Below are positions 1 to 5,338 of a DNA stretch of 5,338 nucleotides, one piece after another. Source of the DNA: Flavobacteriales bacterium (lineage in GTDB: Bacteria; Bacteroidota; Bacteroidia; Flavobacteriales_D; Parvicellaceae). The stretch lies in contig JALTUD010000396.1 in NCBI GenBank assembly GCA_027047735.1, positions 1-5,338 of the forward strand. The letters run 5' to 3'. The position numbers and the translations under genes were made by a program. The notes under the pieces are model-generated. The model made no database searches and was not told the DNA's origin. It saw only the letters and a program-made list of their open reading frames with translations. Each line of letters begins with the position of its first letter. Position 1 is the stretch's first letter.

Positions 1-172
1 GCGTTTGTTAAAAGAAAAAGAATCCGAAAATGCTGAGCTGAATGAGAAGTATCGCGTTTTGAAAATGGCAAAATCTTTAGAAGGTGCATCAGGAGAAAAT
101 CGTGAGGTAAAACTAAAGATTAACGAGATGGTTAGAGAAATAGACAAGTGCATAGCACTGTTGAATAGATAA
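1..172 (+). CDS. 3' end of a small coiled-coil protein upstream of zapA (partial, 5' end outside window)
   Basis: An open frame entering from the left edge (first full codon at base 2) runs 56 codons to the TAA at 170-172. The visible part is highly charged, with Lys/Glu-rich heptad-like stretches that predict a coiled coil, and ends in KINEMVREIDKCIALLN followed by R. I recognise this tail from small proteins of unknown function encoded just before zapA in Bacteroidota. The gap to zapA is 13 bases, so the two are probably co-transcribed. A role in division beside ZapA, perhaps like the unrelated coiled-coil protein ZapB, is only suggested by position and composition. The start codon and N-terminus are not in the window. 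Confidence 0.8.
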   Translation, partial: RLLKEKESENAELNEKYRVLKMAKSLEGASGENREVKLKINEMVREIDKCIALLNR

Positions 173-185
173 AGGAAATTGCAAA

Positions 186-485
186 ATGAGTACGCTTTCG
201 ATAAAGGTAAACATAGCAGGTAGAACGTATCCGCTTACGATAAATCGTGAGGAAGAGGAAGCGATTCGCAAAGCTGCACTTGCAATTAATAAAAACATAG
301 AAGAGTTAAAAGCTAATTATGCTGTGCGAGATGCACAAGATTTGTTGGCTATGACGGCTCTTCAATTTACGACAGAATTGCAAAAAGAAACCAAATCGGT
401 GGAGCATGAGCAATTGTTGTCGGATTTAAAGGACTTGGATAGTCGTTTAAGTGTGTTTTTAAAGAAATCTTCTAAGCCTTCTTAA
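186..485 (+). CDS. zapA: Cell division protein ZapA
   Basis: This 99-residue protein fits the ZapA family, a cytoplasmic protein that binds FtsZ and cross-links protofilaments in the division ring. Residues 4-20 form the short N-terminal beta part (SIKVNIAGRTYPLTI), where the globular head contacts FtsZ. A helix follows at about 22-45, then the family signature RDAQDLLAM at 48-56, and a long helix to about residue 93 that would make the dimer/tetramer coiled coil. The tail is short and Ser/Lys-rich. The length is usual for Bacteroidota ZapA and a little shorter than the roughly 109 residues in E. coli. The ATG at 186 is preceded by AAAGGAAATTGCAAA, A-rich with a weak AGGA, and fits the expected N-terminus. 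The pair zapA-rny is, as I recall, a common arrangement in Bacteroidota. Confidence 0.93.
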   Translation: MSTLSIKVNIAGRTYPLTINREEEEAIRKAALAINKNIEELKANYAVRDAQDLLAMTALQFTTELQKETKSVEHEQLLSDLKDLDSRLSVFLKKSSKPS

Positions 486-524
486 ATAAGTTGTTGAATC
501 AGCTTTAAGTTCCGTTTTCATTTT

Positions 525-550
525 TTTGGAAGTAATTATAATTATATAAA
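525..550 (+). promoter_or_regulatory. Possible promoter region upstream of rny (weak)
   Basis: The zapA-rny gap (486-591) holds a T7 run ending in TTTGG (525-529), then a very AT-rich stretch containing TATAAT at 537-542 and TATATAAA at 543-550. The TTTG at 525-528 resembles the -33 box of Bacteroidota primary sigma promoters. No good match to the -7 consensus TAnnTTTG follows at the usual spacing, and TATATAAA agrees only in part. A promoter here is plausible because the gap is the widest between intact genes of the window, but the boxes do not prove it. Confidence 0.22.
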
Positions 551-555
551 CATCG

Positions 556-575
556 TTCAAGGCTTTTGCTTTGAA
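556..575 (+). promoter_or_regulatory. Hairpin in the leader of rny
   Basis: TTCAAGGC (556-563) and GCTTTGAA (568-575) form an 8-bp stem with one G.U pair around a TTTT loop. The stem ends 16 bases before the ATG at 592 and its right arm contains the TTG at 571-573. It could influence rny translation or mRNA stability. No U-tract follows, so it is not a classical terminator. The left arm TTCAA could also pair with TTGAA at 494-498, which offers an alternative fold. Confidence 0.4.
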
Positions 576-591
576 GAATAAAACAAAGAAA

Positions 592-2124
592 ATGAACATA
601 GTAATCGGATTGGTTATAGGATTGATAGTAGGTATTGGAGTTGCCTATTTTTTCCTGAGTAAAGGCATAAATGCAAAAAAAGATATTTTATTGAAAGAGG
701 CTGAATTGGAAGCCGATGCCATTAAAAAAGAAAAAATATTACAAGCGAAAGAGAAGTTTCTTTCTTTGAAAGAAGAACACGAAAAGATGGTGAATAACCG
801 TAATCGTAAATTACAGGAAAGAGAAAATAAATTCAACCAAAAAGACAAAACGCTTAACCGAAAGATTGAAGAGTACAACCGAAAAGATAAAGAGACAACA
901 CGCTTGAAAGAACAGTTGGCTCGTCAAGTGGAAATCTTTGAGCTTAAACAAGAGGAACTTGAAAAGATACATGCTAAACAGGTTCAAGAGCTTGAAAAAT
1001 TGAGTGGTTATACGAAAGAAGAGGCAAAAGAACACTTGGTGCAAGCTCTAAAAGATGAAGCCAGAACTGAAGCGATGGCTTATATTCAAGAAATTCAAGA
1101 AGAAGCAAAATTAAATGCTACAAGAGAGGCTAAAAAAATAGTGATTCAATCCATTCAACGTGTAGCAACTGAAAAAGCCGTAGAAAATTCAGTGTCGGTT
1201 TTCAATATTGATAGCGACGAGATGAAGGGCAGAATCATTGGTAGAGAAGGTAGAAACATTAGAGCAATGGAAGCGGCAACCGGCGTTGAGGTTATTGTAG
1301 ATGATACTCCGGGAGCTATTATGTTATCGTGCTTTGACCCGGTGCGTAGAGAAATAGCTCGTTTGTCTTTGCATCAGTTAGTTGCCGACGGTAGAATACA
1401 TCCTGCCAGAATTGAAGAAGTCGTTGCTAAGACAAAAAAATCATTGAACGAAGAAATTATAGAAACGGGAAAACGAACTTGTATTGATTTAGGTATTCAT
1501 GGCTTACATCCGGAGTTAATAAAAATGGTCGGTCGTATGAAGTATCGTTCTTCTTACGGACAAAACTTGTTGCAACACTCAAGAGAAGTGGCAAATTTAT
1601 GTGCTACTATGGCATCAGAGTTAGGTTTAAATCCTAAAGTGGCTAAACGAGCCGGATTATTACACGATATAGGTAAAGTGCCGGAAAATGAACCGGAATT
1701 GCCTCACGCTATTTTGGGAATGAAAATGGCTGAAAAATACGGGGAAAAACCGGATATCTGTAATGCGATTGGAGCTCACCACGATGAGATAGAAATGACA
1801 ACCTTAATTTCACCGATTGTACAAGTATGTGATGCGATTTCAGGAGCAAGACCGGGAGCAAGAAGAGAGGTTGTAGAATCGTACATACAGCGAATTAAAG
1901 ATTTGGAGAATGTAGCCTTAACCAAAGATGGAGTTACCAAAGCTTACGCAATTCAAGCAGGAAGAGAACTCAGAGTTATCGTTGAAAGTGAAAAAGTATC
2001 TGATAAAAGAGCTGATGAACTTTCATTTGAAATCTCTCATCAAATTCAGACAGAAATGACTTATCCAGGACAAGTGAAAGTTACCGTAATTAGAGAAAAA
2101 CGTTCGGTTGCTTACGCAAAATAA
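592..2124 (+). CDS. rny: Ribonuclease Y (membrane-anchored endoribonuclease)
   Basis: RNase Y makes initiating endonucleolytic cuts in mRNA at the inner face of the cytoplasmic membrane. The 510 residues show the full family layout. A transmembrane helix lies at 2-23, then a long Lys/Glu-rich coiled coil at about 26-145. A KH RNA-binding domain at about 200-265 carries the GxxG loop G217-R-E-G220 in GRIIGREGRNIR. The HD phosphohydrolase domain at about 325-420 has H329, the H358-D359 pair in LLHDIGK, H396/H397 and D414, the expected metal ligands. A conserved C-terminal region ends in YPGQVKVTVIRE. Length is close to B. subtilis RNase Y (520). I prefer the ATG at 592 over an in-frame TTG at 571. 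The ATG puts the membrane helix at the N-terminus as in relatives and follows an A-rich leader, and the TTG lies in a hairpin arm; the TTG would add seven residues (517 aa). The next gene begins 39 bases after the stop. Confidence 0.96.
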   Translation: MNIVIGLVIGLIVGIGVAYFFLSKGINAKKDILLKEAELEADAIKKEKILQAKEKFLSLKEEHEKMVNNRNRKLQERENKFNQKDKTLNRKIEEYNRKDKETTRLKEQLARQVEIFELKQEELEKIHAKQVQELEKLSGYTKEEAKEHLVQALKDEARTEAMAYIQEIQEEAKLNATREAKKIVIQSIQRVATEKAVENSVSVFNIDSDEMKGRIIGREGRNIRAMEAATGVEVIVDDTPGAIMLSCFDPVRREIARLSLHQLVADGRIHPARIEEVVAKTKKSLNEEIIETGKRTCIDLGIHGLHPELIKMVGRMKYRSSYGQNLLQHSREVANLCATMASELGLNPKVAKRAGLLHDIGKVPENEPELPHAILGMKMAEKYGEKPDICNAIGAHHDEIEMTTLISPIVQVCDAISGARPGARREVVESYIQRIKDLENVALTKDGVTKAYAIQAGRELRVIVESEKVSDKRADELSFEISHQIQTEMTYPGQVKVTVIREKRSVAYAK

Positions 2125-2163
2125 AATGCGGATAATATTAAGAAACAAATAACAGCAATTTAT

Positions 2164-3138
2164 ATGCTTGAAAACAAAAAAGTATTGGTAACGGGAGGAG
2201 CCGGTTTTATTGGGTCTAATATTACGGAAAGACTACTGTCACAAGGGAATGCAGTAATTTGTTTGGATAATTTTTCTACGGGGAAAAGAGAAAATATCGC
2301 TACGTTTCTTAATCATCCGAATTACACATTGATAGAGGGAGATATTAGAGATTTGGAAGTCTGCAATCAAGCAGTTAAAGAAGTGGATGTTATTCTTCAC
2401 CAAGCGGCACTTGGTTCTGTTCCTCGTTCGATTAAAGATCCGATAACAACAAACAGCGTTAACATTACAGGGTTTTTGAATATGCTGGTTGCAGCAAAAG
2501 ATAACGGAATTAAGCGTTTTGTTTACGCGGCAAGCTCATCTACTTATGGAGACTCTATGCAATTGCCAAAGGTAGAAGAAAACATCGGTAGCCCTTTGTC
2601 GCCTTATGCCGTTACAAAATATGTAAATGAGTTGTATGCAAAAGTTTTTTCATCGTTGTATGGTTTAGAAACCATAGGCTTGCGTTATTTTAATGTGTAC
2701 GGAAGAAGACAAGATGCCGAAGGAGCATATGCTGCTGCAATTCCAAAATTCATAAAAGCATATATGAATTATGAAGCTCCGACTATACATGGAGATGGTA
2801 CACAAACACGAGATTTTACGTATATCGACAACGTAATCCAAGCAAATGAATTAGCCGCGACAACCACAAACAAAGACGCTCTTAATAAAGTGTACAATGT
2901 AGCTTGCGGAGAAGAAACCGTATTGATTGATTTGTTGGATAAAATAAAAGAACTTTTAGTTCGTTTTGATGCGAAAATAAAAAATGTTTCGCCAATTCAT
3001 ATTCCCGAAAGACAAGGAGATGTCCGGTATTCGCTGGCATCGATAGAAAAAGCAAAAAGATACCTAGGCTATCGGCCCTCGCATACGTTTAACCAAGGGT
3101 TGGAGGAAGCGATAGAATGGTATTGGAATAACTTGTAA
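2164..3138 (+). CDS. WbpP/TviC-like NAD-dependent UDP-N-acetylhexosamine 4-epimerase (extended SDR)
   Basis: This 324-residue extended short-chain dehydrogenase/reductase probably interconverts UDP-GlcNAc and UDP-GalNAc (or the uronic acid forms) in the cytoplasm, supplying a sugar for a surface polysaccharide. The Rossmann NAD motif GGAGFIG is at 11-17, and an acidic residue of LDNFSTGKREN after the second strand suits NAD. SSST at 124-127 with Y148-x3-K152 makes the catalytic triad. The words HQAALGSVPRS, SPYAVTKYVNELYA and YGRRQDAEGAYAAAIPK match the WbpP (Pseudomonas) and TviC (Vi antigen) group rather than GalE. S290 in DVRYSLA stands where WbpP has Ser306, a small residue that leaves room for the N-acetyl group; E. 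coli GalE has a bulky Tyr. The substrate is inferred, not shown. The ATG follows AACAGCAATTTAT with no Shine-Dalgarno, typical of Bacteroidota. The flippase gene follows after 15 bases. Confidence 0.88.
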   Translation: MLENKKVLVTGGAGFIGSNITERLLSQGNAVICLDNFSTGKRENIATFLNHPNYTLIEGDIRDLEVCNQAVKEVDVILHQAALGSVPRSIKDPITTNSVNITGFLNMLVAAKDNGIKRFVYAASSSTYGDSMQLPKVEENIGSPLSPYAVTKYVNELYAKVFSSLYGLETIGLRYFNVYGRRQDAEGAYAAAIPKFIKAYMNYEAPTIHGDGTQTRDFTYIDNVIQANELAATTTNKDALNKVYNVACGEETVLIDLLDKIKELLVRFDAKIKNVSPIHIPERQGDVRYSLASIEKAKRYLGYRPSHTFNQGLEEAIEWYWNNL

Positions 3139-3153
3139 TGAAACAATAGCTGC

Positions 3154-4416
3154 ATGAACGTAACCGAAAACTCTTATGTAAAACGAATTTTTGTTTTGTT
3201 TTCGGGGAATGTTTTCGCTCAAGTTATCCCTTTTATTTTAGCTCCGATTATAACACGAATCTACACGCCGGAGCAAATGGGAGTACAAGGAAATTTTATT
3301 GCTTTGGTTACGCTTTTGGGAGTTGTTGCAAACGGGAGGTATGAATTATCGGTTGTCTTGCCTAAAGACGATAAAAAAGCCTTTAATTTATTGATTCTTT
3401 CAGTTAAAATAACTCTGCTGATAGTTTTTCTTTCAGCATCTTTGCTGTTTTTTAAGGAAGATATTGCCGGTTATTACAATACAACATTATTGTCGCCGTT
3501 TTTGATTTATGTACCCTTTGGTGTTTTACTTTTTTCATTGCACAATATCTTTATACAATGGTTGGTTAGAAAGGAGTTCTACCGAAAAATATCATTGGTG
3601 AAAATAGTATTATCCGTTGTAACCAATCTAAGTCTTATATACCTGGGATGGTTACATTACGGAGTTGACGGATTGATAGGAGGCTTTCTGTTAGGGTTTT
3701 TAATCTCTGTTCTTCTTCTCTTTTTTTATATATCTAAAACCATAAAAACAAAATGGTATAACGCTAATCTCGAAAAAGAAATGATGCGTAAATACAAGGA
3801 CTTCCCTTTAATCAACAGTTTACATGCTTTTAGTGATTTATTGTTTTCGGAATTTATCATACTAAGTATTCTAACGCATCAGTTTGGAGTAGTAACAGCC
3901 GGTATTTACGTGATAATGATAAAGTATTTAAAAGCTCCTTCACGATTTATAAGCAATGCAATCGGGCAAGTTTTTTATAAAGAATCATCCGTATTAAAAG
4001 CACAAGGCAAAGCTATGTATCCAATCATGAAAAAATCCATACAACTTAGTTTATGGGTAGCTGTGCCAATGCTCATCATTGTCTTGTTGGCGGGCGAAAG
4101 TCTTTTTGCTTGGTATTTGGGAGAAGAATGGAGGGAAGTCGGAGTTTTTGCCAAAATTATGATACTTCCCATCTTTCTTAATTTTCTAACCTCTCCCATA
4201 TCATCTTTGCCTTTGGTTTTTCAACAACAAAAAAAATCATTATTGGTAAATCTGTCCGGGATGACGATAAGTGCAGGTTTATTTGCAATAGGAGCAGTAT
4301 ATTTTGATAATATTTATACAGCTTTAGCAATGTTTGCTTTTGCCCAAAGTACGCTGATACTTTATCTGTTGTATTGGTACGCTACACTTTCAAAAAATTA
4401 CTCAACCTATGAATGA
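3154..4416 (+). CDS. Oligosaccharide flippase, Wzx-like (MOP superfamily)
   Basis: This 420-residue integral membrane protein belongs by its look to the polysaccharide-transporter branch of the MOP flippases, which move undecaprenyl-linked sugar units from the cytoplasmic to the periplasmic face of the inner membrane. I count about 12 hydrophobic segments: near 11-36, 44-62, 76-100, 109-137, 145-166 and 171-193 in the first half, and six more from about 220 to 415, with a charged loop at about 194-215 between halves. The N-terminal stretch GNVFAQVIPFILAPIITRIYTPEQMG, shown here only to name its position at 18-43, is typical of the family: Gly/Asn/Gln in helix 1, then R-hydrophobic-Y-x-P. Sequence cannot tell O-antigen, capsule or exopolysaccharide substrates apart. 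It lies 15 bases after the epimerase and its TGA overlaps the cysQ start, so the three genes are probably one transcript. TTT and TTG codons are frequent, as expected for a membrane protein here. Confidence 0.87.
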   Translation: MNVTENSYVKRIFVLFSGNVFAQVIPFILAPIITRIYTPEQMGVQGNFIALVTLLGVVANGRYELSVVLPKDDKKAFNLLILSVKITLLIVFLSASLLFFKEDIAGYYNTTLLSPFLIYVPFGVLLFSLHNIFIQWLVRKEFYRKISLVKIVLSVVTNLSLIYLGWLHYGVDGLIGGFLLGFLISVLLLFFYISKTIKTKWYNANLEKEMMRKYKDFPLINSLHAFSDLLFSEFIILSILTHQFGVVTAGIYVIMIKYLKAPSRFISNAIGQVFYKESSVLKAQGKAMYPIMKKSIQLSLWVAVPMLIIVLLAGESLFAWYLGEEWREVGVFAKIMILPIFLNFLTSPISSLPLVFQQQKKSLLVNLSGMTISAGLFAIGAVYFDNIYTALAMFAFAQSTLILYLLYWYATLSKNYSTYE

Positions 4417-5170
4417 ACTGTGGTTAACCGATATAATCAAAGCCGTACGACAAGCAGGTAATCAAATAATGGAAATATATCATTCGGACTATTCCATTCG
4501 TACAAAAGACGATAATTCACCCGTAACCGATGCCGATTTCGCATCAAATTCTATCCTTACGAAAAGCTTAGCTAAAACACATATACCCGTAATAAGCGAA
4601 GAAGAAAATACAGTACCGTATTCGATAAGAAAAAACTATAAAAAAGTCTGGCTTCTCGATCCCTTAGACGGCACAAAAGAGTTCATAGGAAAGCACGATG
4701 ATTTCGCCATAAATATAGCACTTATAAAAGACCATCAATCGGTCTTCGGGTTAATATACCTCCCCGTCAATAAAGAAATATATTACGCGACCAAAGGACA
4801 AGGAGCCTATCTAATAACCCGAGAGGGCGAAAAGAAAAAACTGCCCTTTGCAGAAAGAAAATCAAAAGAGTATATCTTCCTGAAAAGTCGTTCACACCCC
4901 GACAAACAATTAGAAAAATACATTAACAATCTAGCAAGAAAAAAAGATAAAATAAATGTAAAAATAGTCGGAAGTTCCATTAAATTTTGCGAGATAGCAA
5001 AGGGAACAGCCGACGAATACACGCGTTTCAATGCAACGATGGAGTGGGATACCGCCGCAGGACAAATCATTATAGAAGAAGCAGGTAAAACATTCATCGA
5101 CCATCAAACCAATGCTCCTATGAGATATAATCGAGAAAATCTAAAAAACGGAGGGTTTACCATTCGTTAA
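4409..5170 (+). CDS. cysQ: 3'(2'),5'-bisphosphate nucleotidase CysQ
   Basis: CysQ hydrolyses 3'-phosphoadenosine 5'-phosphate (PAP) to AMP and phosphate, clearing the by-product of PAPS-dependent sulfate reduction or sulfotransfer; some members also act on PAPS. The 253 residues match the Mg-dependent, Li-sensitive inositol monophosphatase superfamily and are close in length to E. coli CysQ (246). Metal ligands are visible: E64 and E65 in VISEEEN, then D84 and D87 in WLLDPLDGTKEFI. D214 in MEWDTAAGQ completes the site. The stretch GSSIKFCEIAKGTADEY at about 180-196 is typical of CysQ rather than of inositol or fructose phosphatases. The ATG overlaps the flippase end by 8 bases (ATGAATGA), suggesting translational coupling. 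Base use is odd: none of 16 leucines is TTG and Phe is 7 TTC to 3 TTT, while the epimerase uses TTG for 15 of 29 leucines. This may mean separate ancestry. The position suggests a link to a sulfated glycan, which is inference. Confidence 0.93.
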   Translation: MNELWLTDIIKAVRQAGNQIMEIYHSDYSIRTKDDNSPVTDADFASNSILTKSLAKTHIPVISEEENTVPYSIRKNYKKVWLLDPLDGTKEFIGKHDDFAINIALIKDHQSVFGLIYLPVNKEIYYATKGQGAYLITREGEKKKLPFAERKSKEYIFLKSRSHPDKQLEKYINNLARKKDKINVKIVGSSIKFCEIAKGTADEYTRFNATMEWDTAAGQIIIEEAGKTFIDHQTNAPMRYNRENLKNGGFTIR

Positions 5171-5186
5171 AATGCTTAGGGCGTTC

Positions 5187-5245
5187 CCATTACGGCATAA
5201 AAAAGCAGTTTTGTTGCACTCCACTACTTTTTAACGCCGTAATGG
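5187..5245. repeat. Inverted repeat 1 inside the element
   Basis: CCATTACGGC (5187-5196) and GCCGTAATGG (5236-5245) are perfect reverse complements, giving a 10-bp stem. Inside it AAAAAG (5200-5205) can pair with CTTTTT (5227-5232), extending the structure around a loop of about 21 bases. Competing pairings exist: GGCGTT (5180-5185) complements AACGCC (5233-5238), and ACGCCGT occurs twice (5234-5240 and 5308-5314), so the left arm could switch partners. Confidence 0.75.
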
Positions 5246-5262
5246 TCGGGCTATCACTACTC

Positions 5263-5301
5263 ACTCTTTTTGCCCTCAAAAGGAGGAGGGCAAAAAGGAG
5301 T
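5263..5301. repeat. Inverted repeat 2 inside the element
   Basis: CTTTTTGCCCTC (5266-5277) and GAGGGCAAAAAG (5286-5297) are perfect reverse complements around an 8-base loop (AAAAGGAG). With one bulged G the stem grows by ACTC/GAGT (5263-5266 with 5298-5301). The A/T blocks lie within the stem on both sides and no T-run follows on either strand, which argues against a simple intrinsic terminator. Confidence 0.78.
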
Positions 5302-5338
5302 TCAAACACGCCGTTCTATCCCTAACGCAGTTGAAATA

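Larger units (their letters stand above)
5174..5330. repeat. Structured non-coding element, probably a dispersed Bacteroidota repeat
   Basis: Directly after the cysQ stop lies a block with matching ends: TTAGGG at 5176-5181 and CCCTAA at 5320-5325, each flanked on the outer side by GC or its near complement. Inside are GGGCGTTCCC (5179-5188), a 10-bp inverted repeat, GGTCGGGCTATCACTAC (5244-5260), a 12-bp inverted repeat and CTATCCCTAACGC (5316-5328). Read on the minus strand, the words GCGTTAGGGAT, AGTAGTGATAGCCCGACC and GGGAACGCCC recur, to my recollection, in intergenic regions of many Bacteroidota genomes; I have not searched. No open frame of note lies in it. Neither hairpin is followed by a U-tract on either strand, so it is not an ordinary terminator. 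Its function is unknown to me: a mobile palindromic repeat, a structured RNA or an operon-end stabiliser are all possible. Confidence 0.7.

Noticed and set aside
113..298. Minus-strand open frame of 61 codons across the zapA start.
   Set aside because: It overlaps zapA and the upstream coiled-coil gene, is antisense to a clear family member and shows no recognisable motif.
486..591. A 6S RNA gene between zapA and rny, by analogy with zapA (ygfE)-ssrS in gammaproteobacteria.
   Set aside because: The gap is only about 105 bases and I could not find the long interrupted stem with a central open bubble; just short stems (TTCC 510-513 with GGAA 528-531, TTGAA 494-498 with TTCAA 556-560). A 6S or 6S-Flavo covariance search would settle it.
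645..1044. Two overlapping minus-strand open frames opposite the rny coiled coil.
   Set aside because: Their Phe/Leu/Ser-rich translations are the antisense reading of Lys/Glu-rich codons; rny itself is unambiguous.
3975..4199. Minus-strand open frame of 74 codons inside the flippase gene.
   Set aside because: Antisense shadow with no motif; the flippase frame is intact across it.
4807..5097. Minus-strand open frame of 96 codons inside cysQ.
   Set aside because: Its length reflects the lack of TTA/CTA/TCA stops in that antisense phase; cysQ has all its metal-binding motifs on the + strand.
5187..5301. Rho-independent terminator after cysQ.
   Set aside because: The stems are strong, but neither is followed by a T-run on either strand, and the surrounding conserved-looking words suggest a larger element. 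A role in ending transcription is still possible.
5174..5330. Insertion sequence or CRISPR repeat.
   Set aside because: There is no transposase frame, no evident target-site duplication and no regularly spaced direct repeats; a non-autonomous element remains possible.

Overview
This AT-rich window is most likely from the Bacteroidota (Bacteroidetes), probably near the Flavobacteriia or Bacteroidia. Four signs support this. ZapA and RNase Y are of the Bacteroidota type. A coiled-coil gene ending in a KINEMVREIDKCIALLN-type tail sits directly upstream of zapA. Start codons follow A-rich leaders without a strong Shine-Dalgarno sequence. A structured non-coding element at the right end has core words I associate with this phylum. 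The genus cannot be called from the sequence. All genes lie on the + strand.

Left part (1-2124), core housekeeping genes: the 3' end of a small coiled-coil gene, then zapA (FtsZ-ring stabiliser), an intergenic stretch of about 100 bases with a hairpin, and rny (membrane-anchored endoribonuclease Y with transmembrane, coiled-coil, KH and HD parts).

Middle part (2164-5170), polysaccharide and sulfonucleotide genes in one tight series: a WbpP/TviC-like UDP-N-acetylhexosamine 4-epimerase, a 12-helix Wzx-type flippase 15 bases downstream, and cysQ (3'(2'),5'-bisphosphate nucleotidase), whose start overlaps the flippase stop by 8 bases. The epimerase would supply an activated sugar and the flippase would move the lipid-linked unit across the inner membrane. 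CysQ removes the PAP by-product of sulfation or of sulfate assimilation. No glycosyltransferase or sulfotransferase is visible here. The codon use of cysQ differs sharply from the genes before it.

Right end (5171-5338), non-coding: immediately after the cysQ stop lies an element of about 155 bases with matching ends (TTAGGG / CCCTAA) and two perfect inverted repeats. It looks like a dispersed structured repeat, and it is the least explained part of the window and the best candidate for something poorly described. I see no CRISPR array, insertion sequence, tRNA or rRNA.
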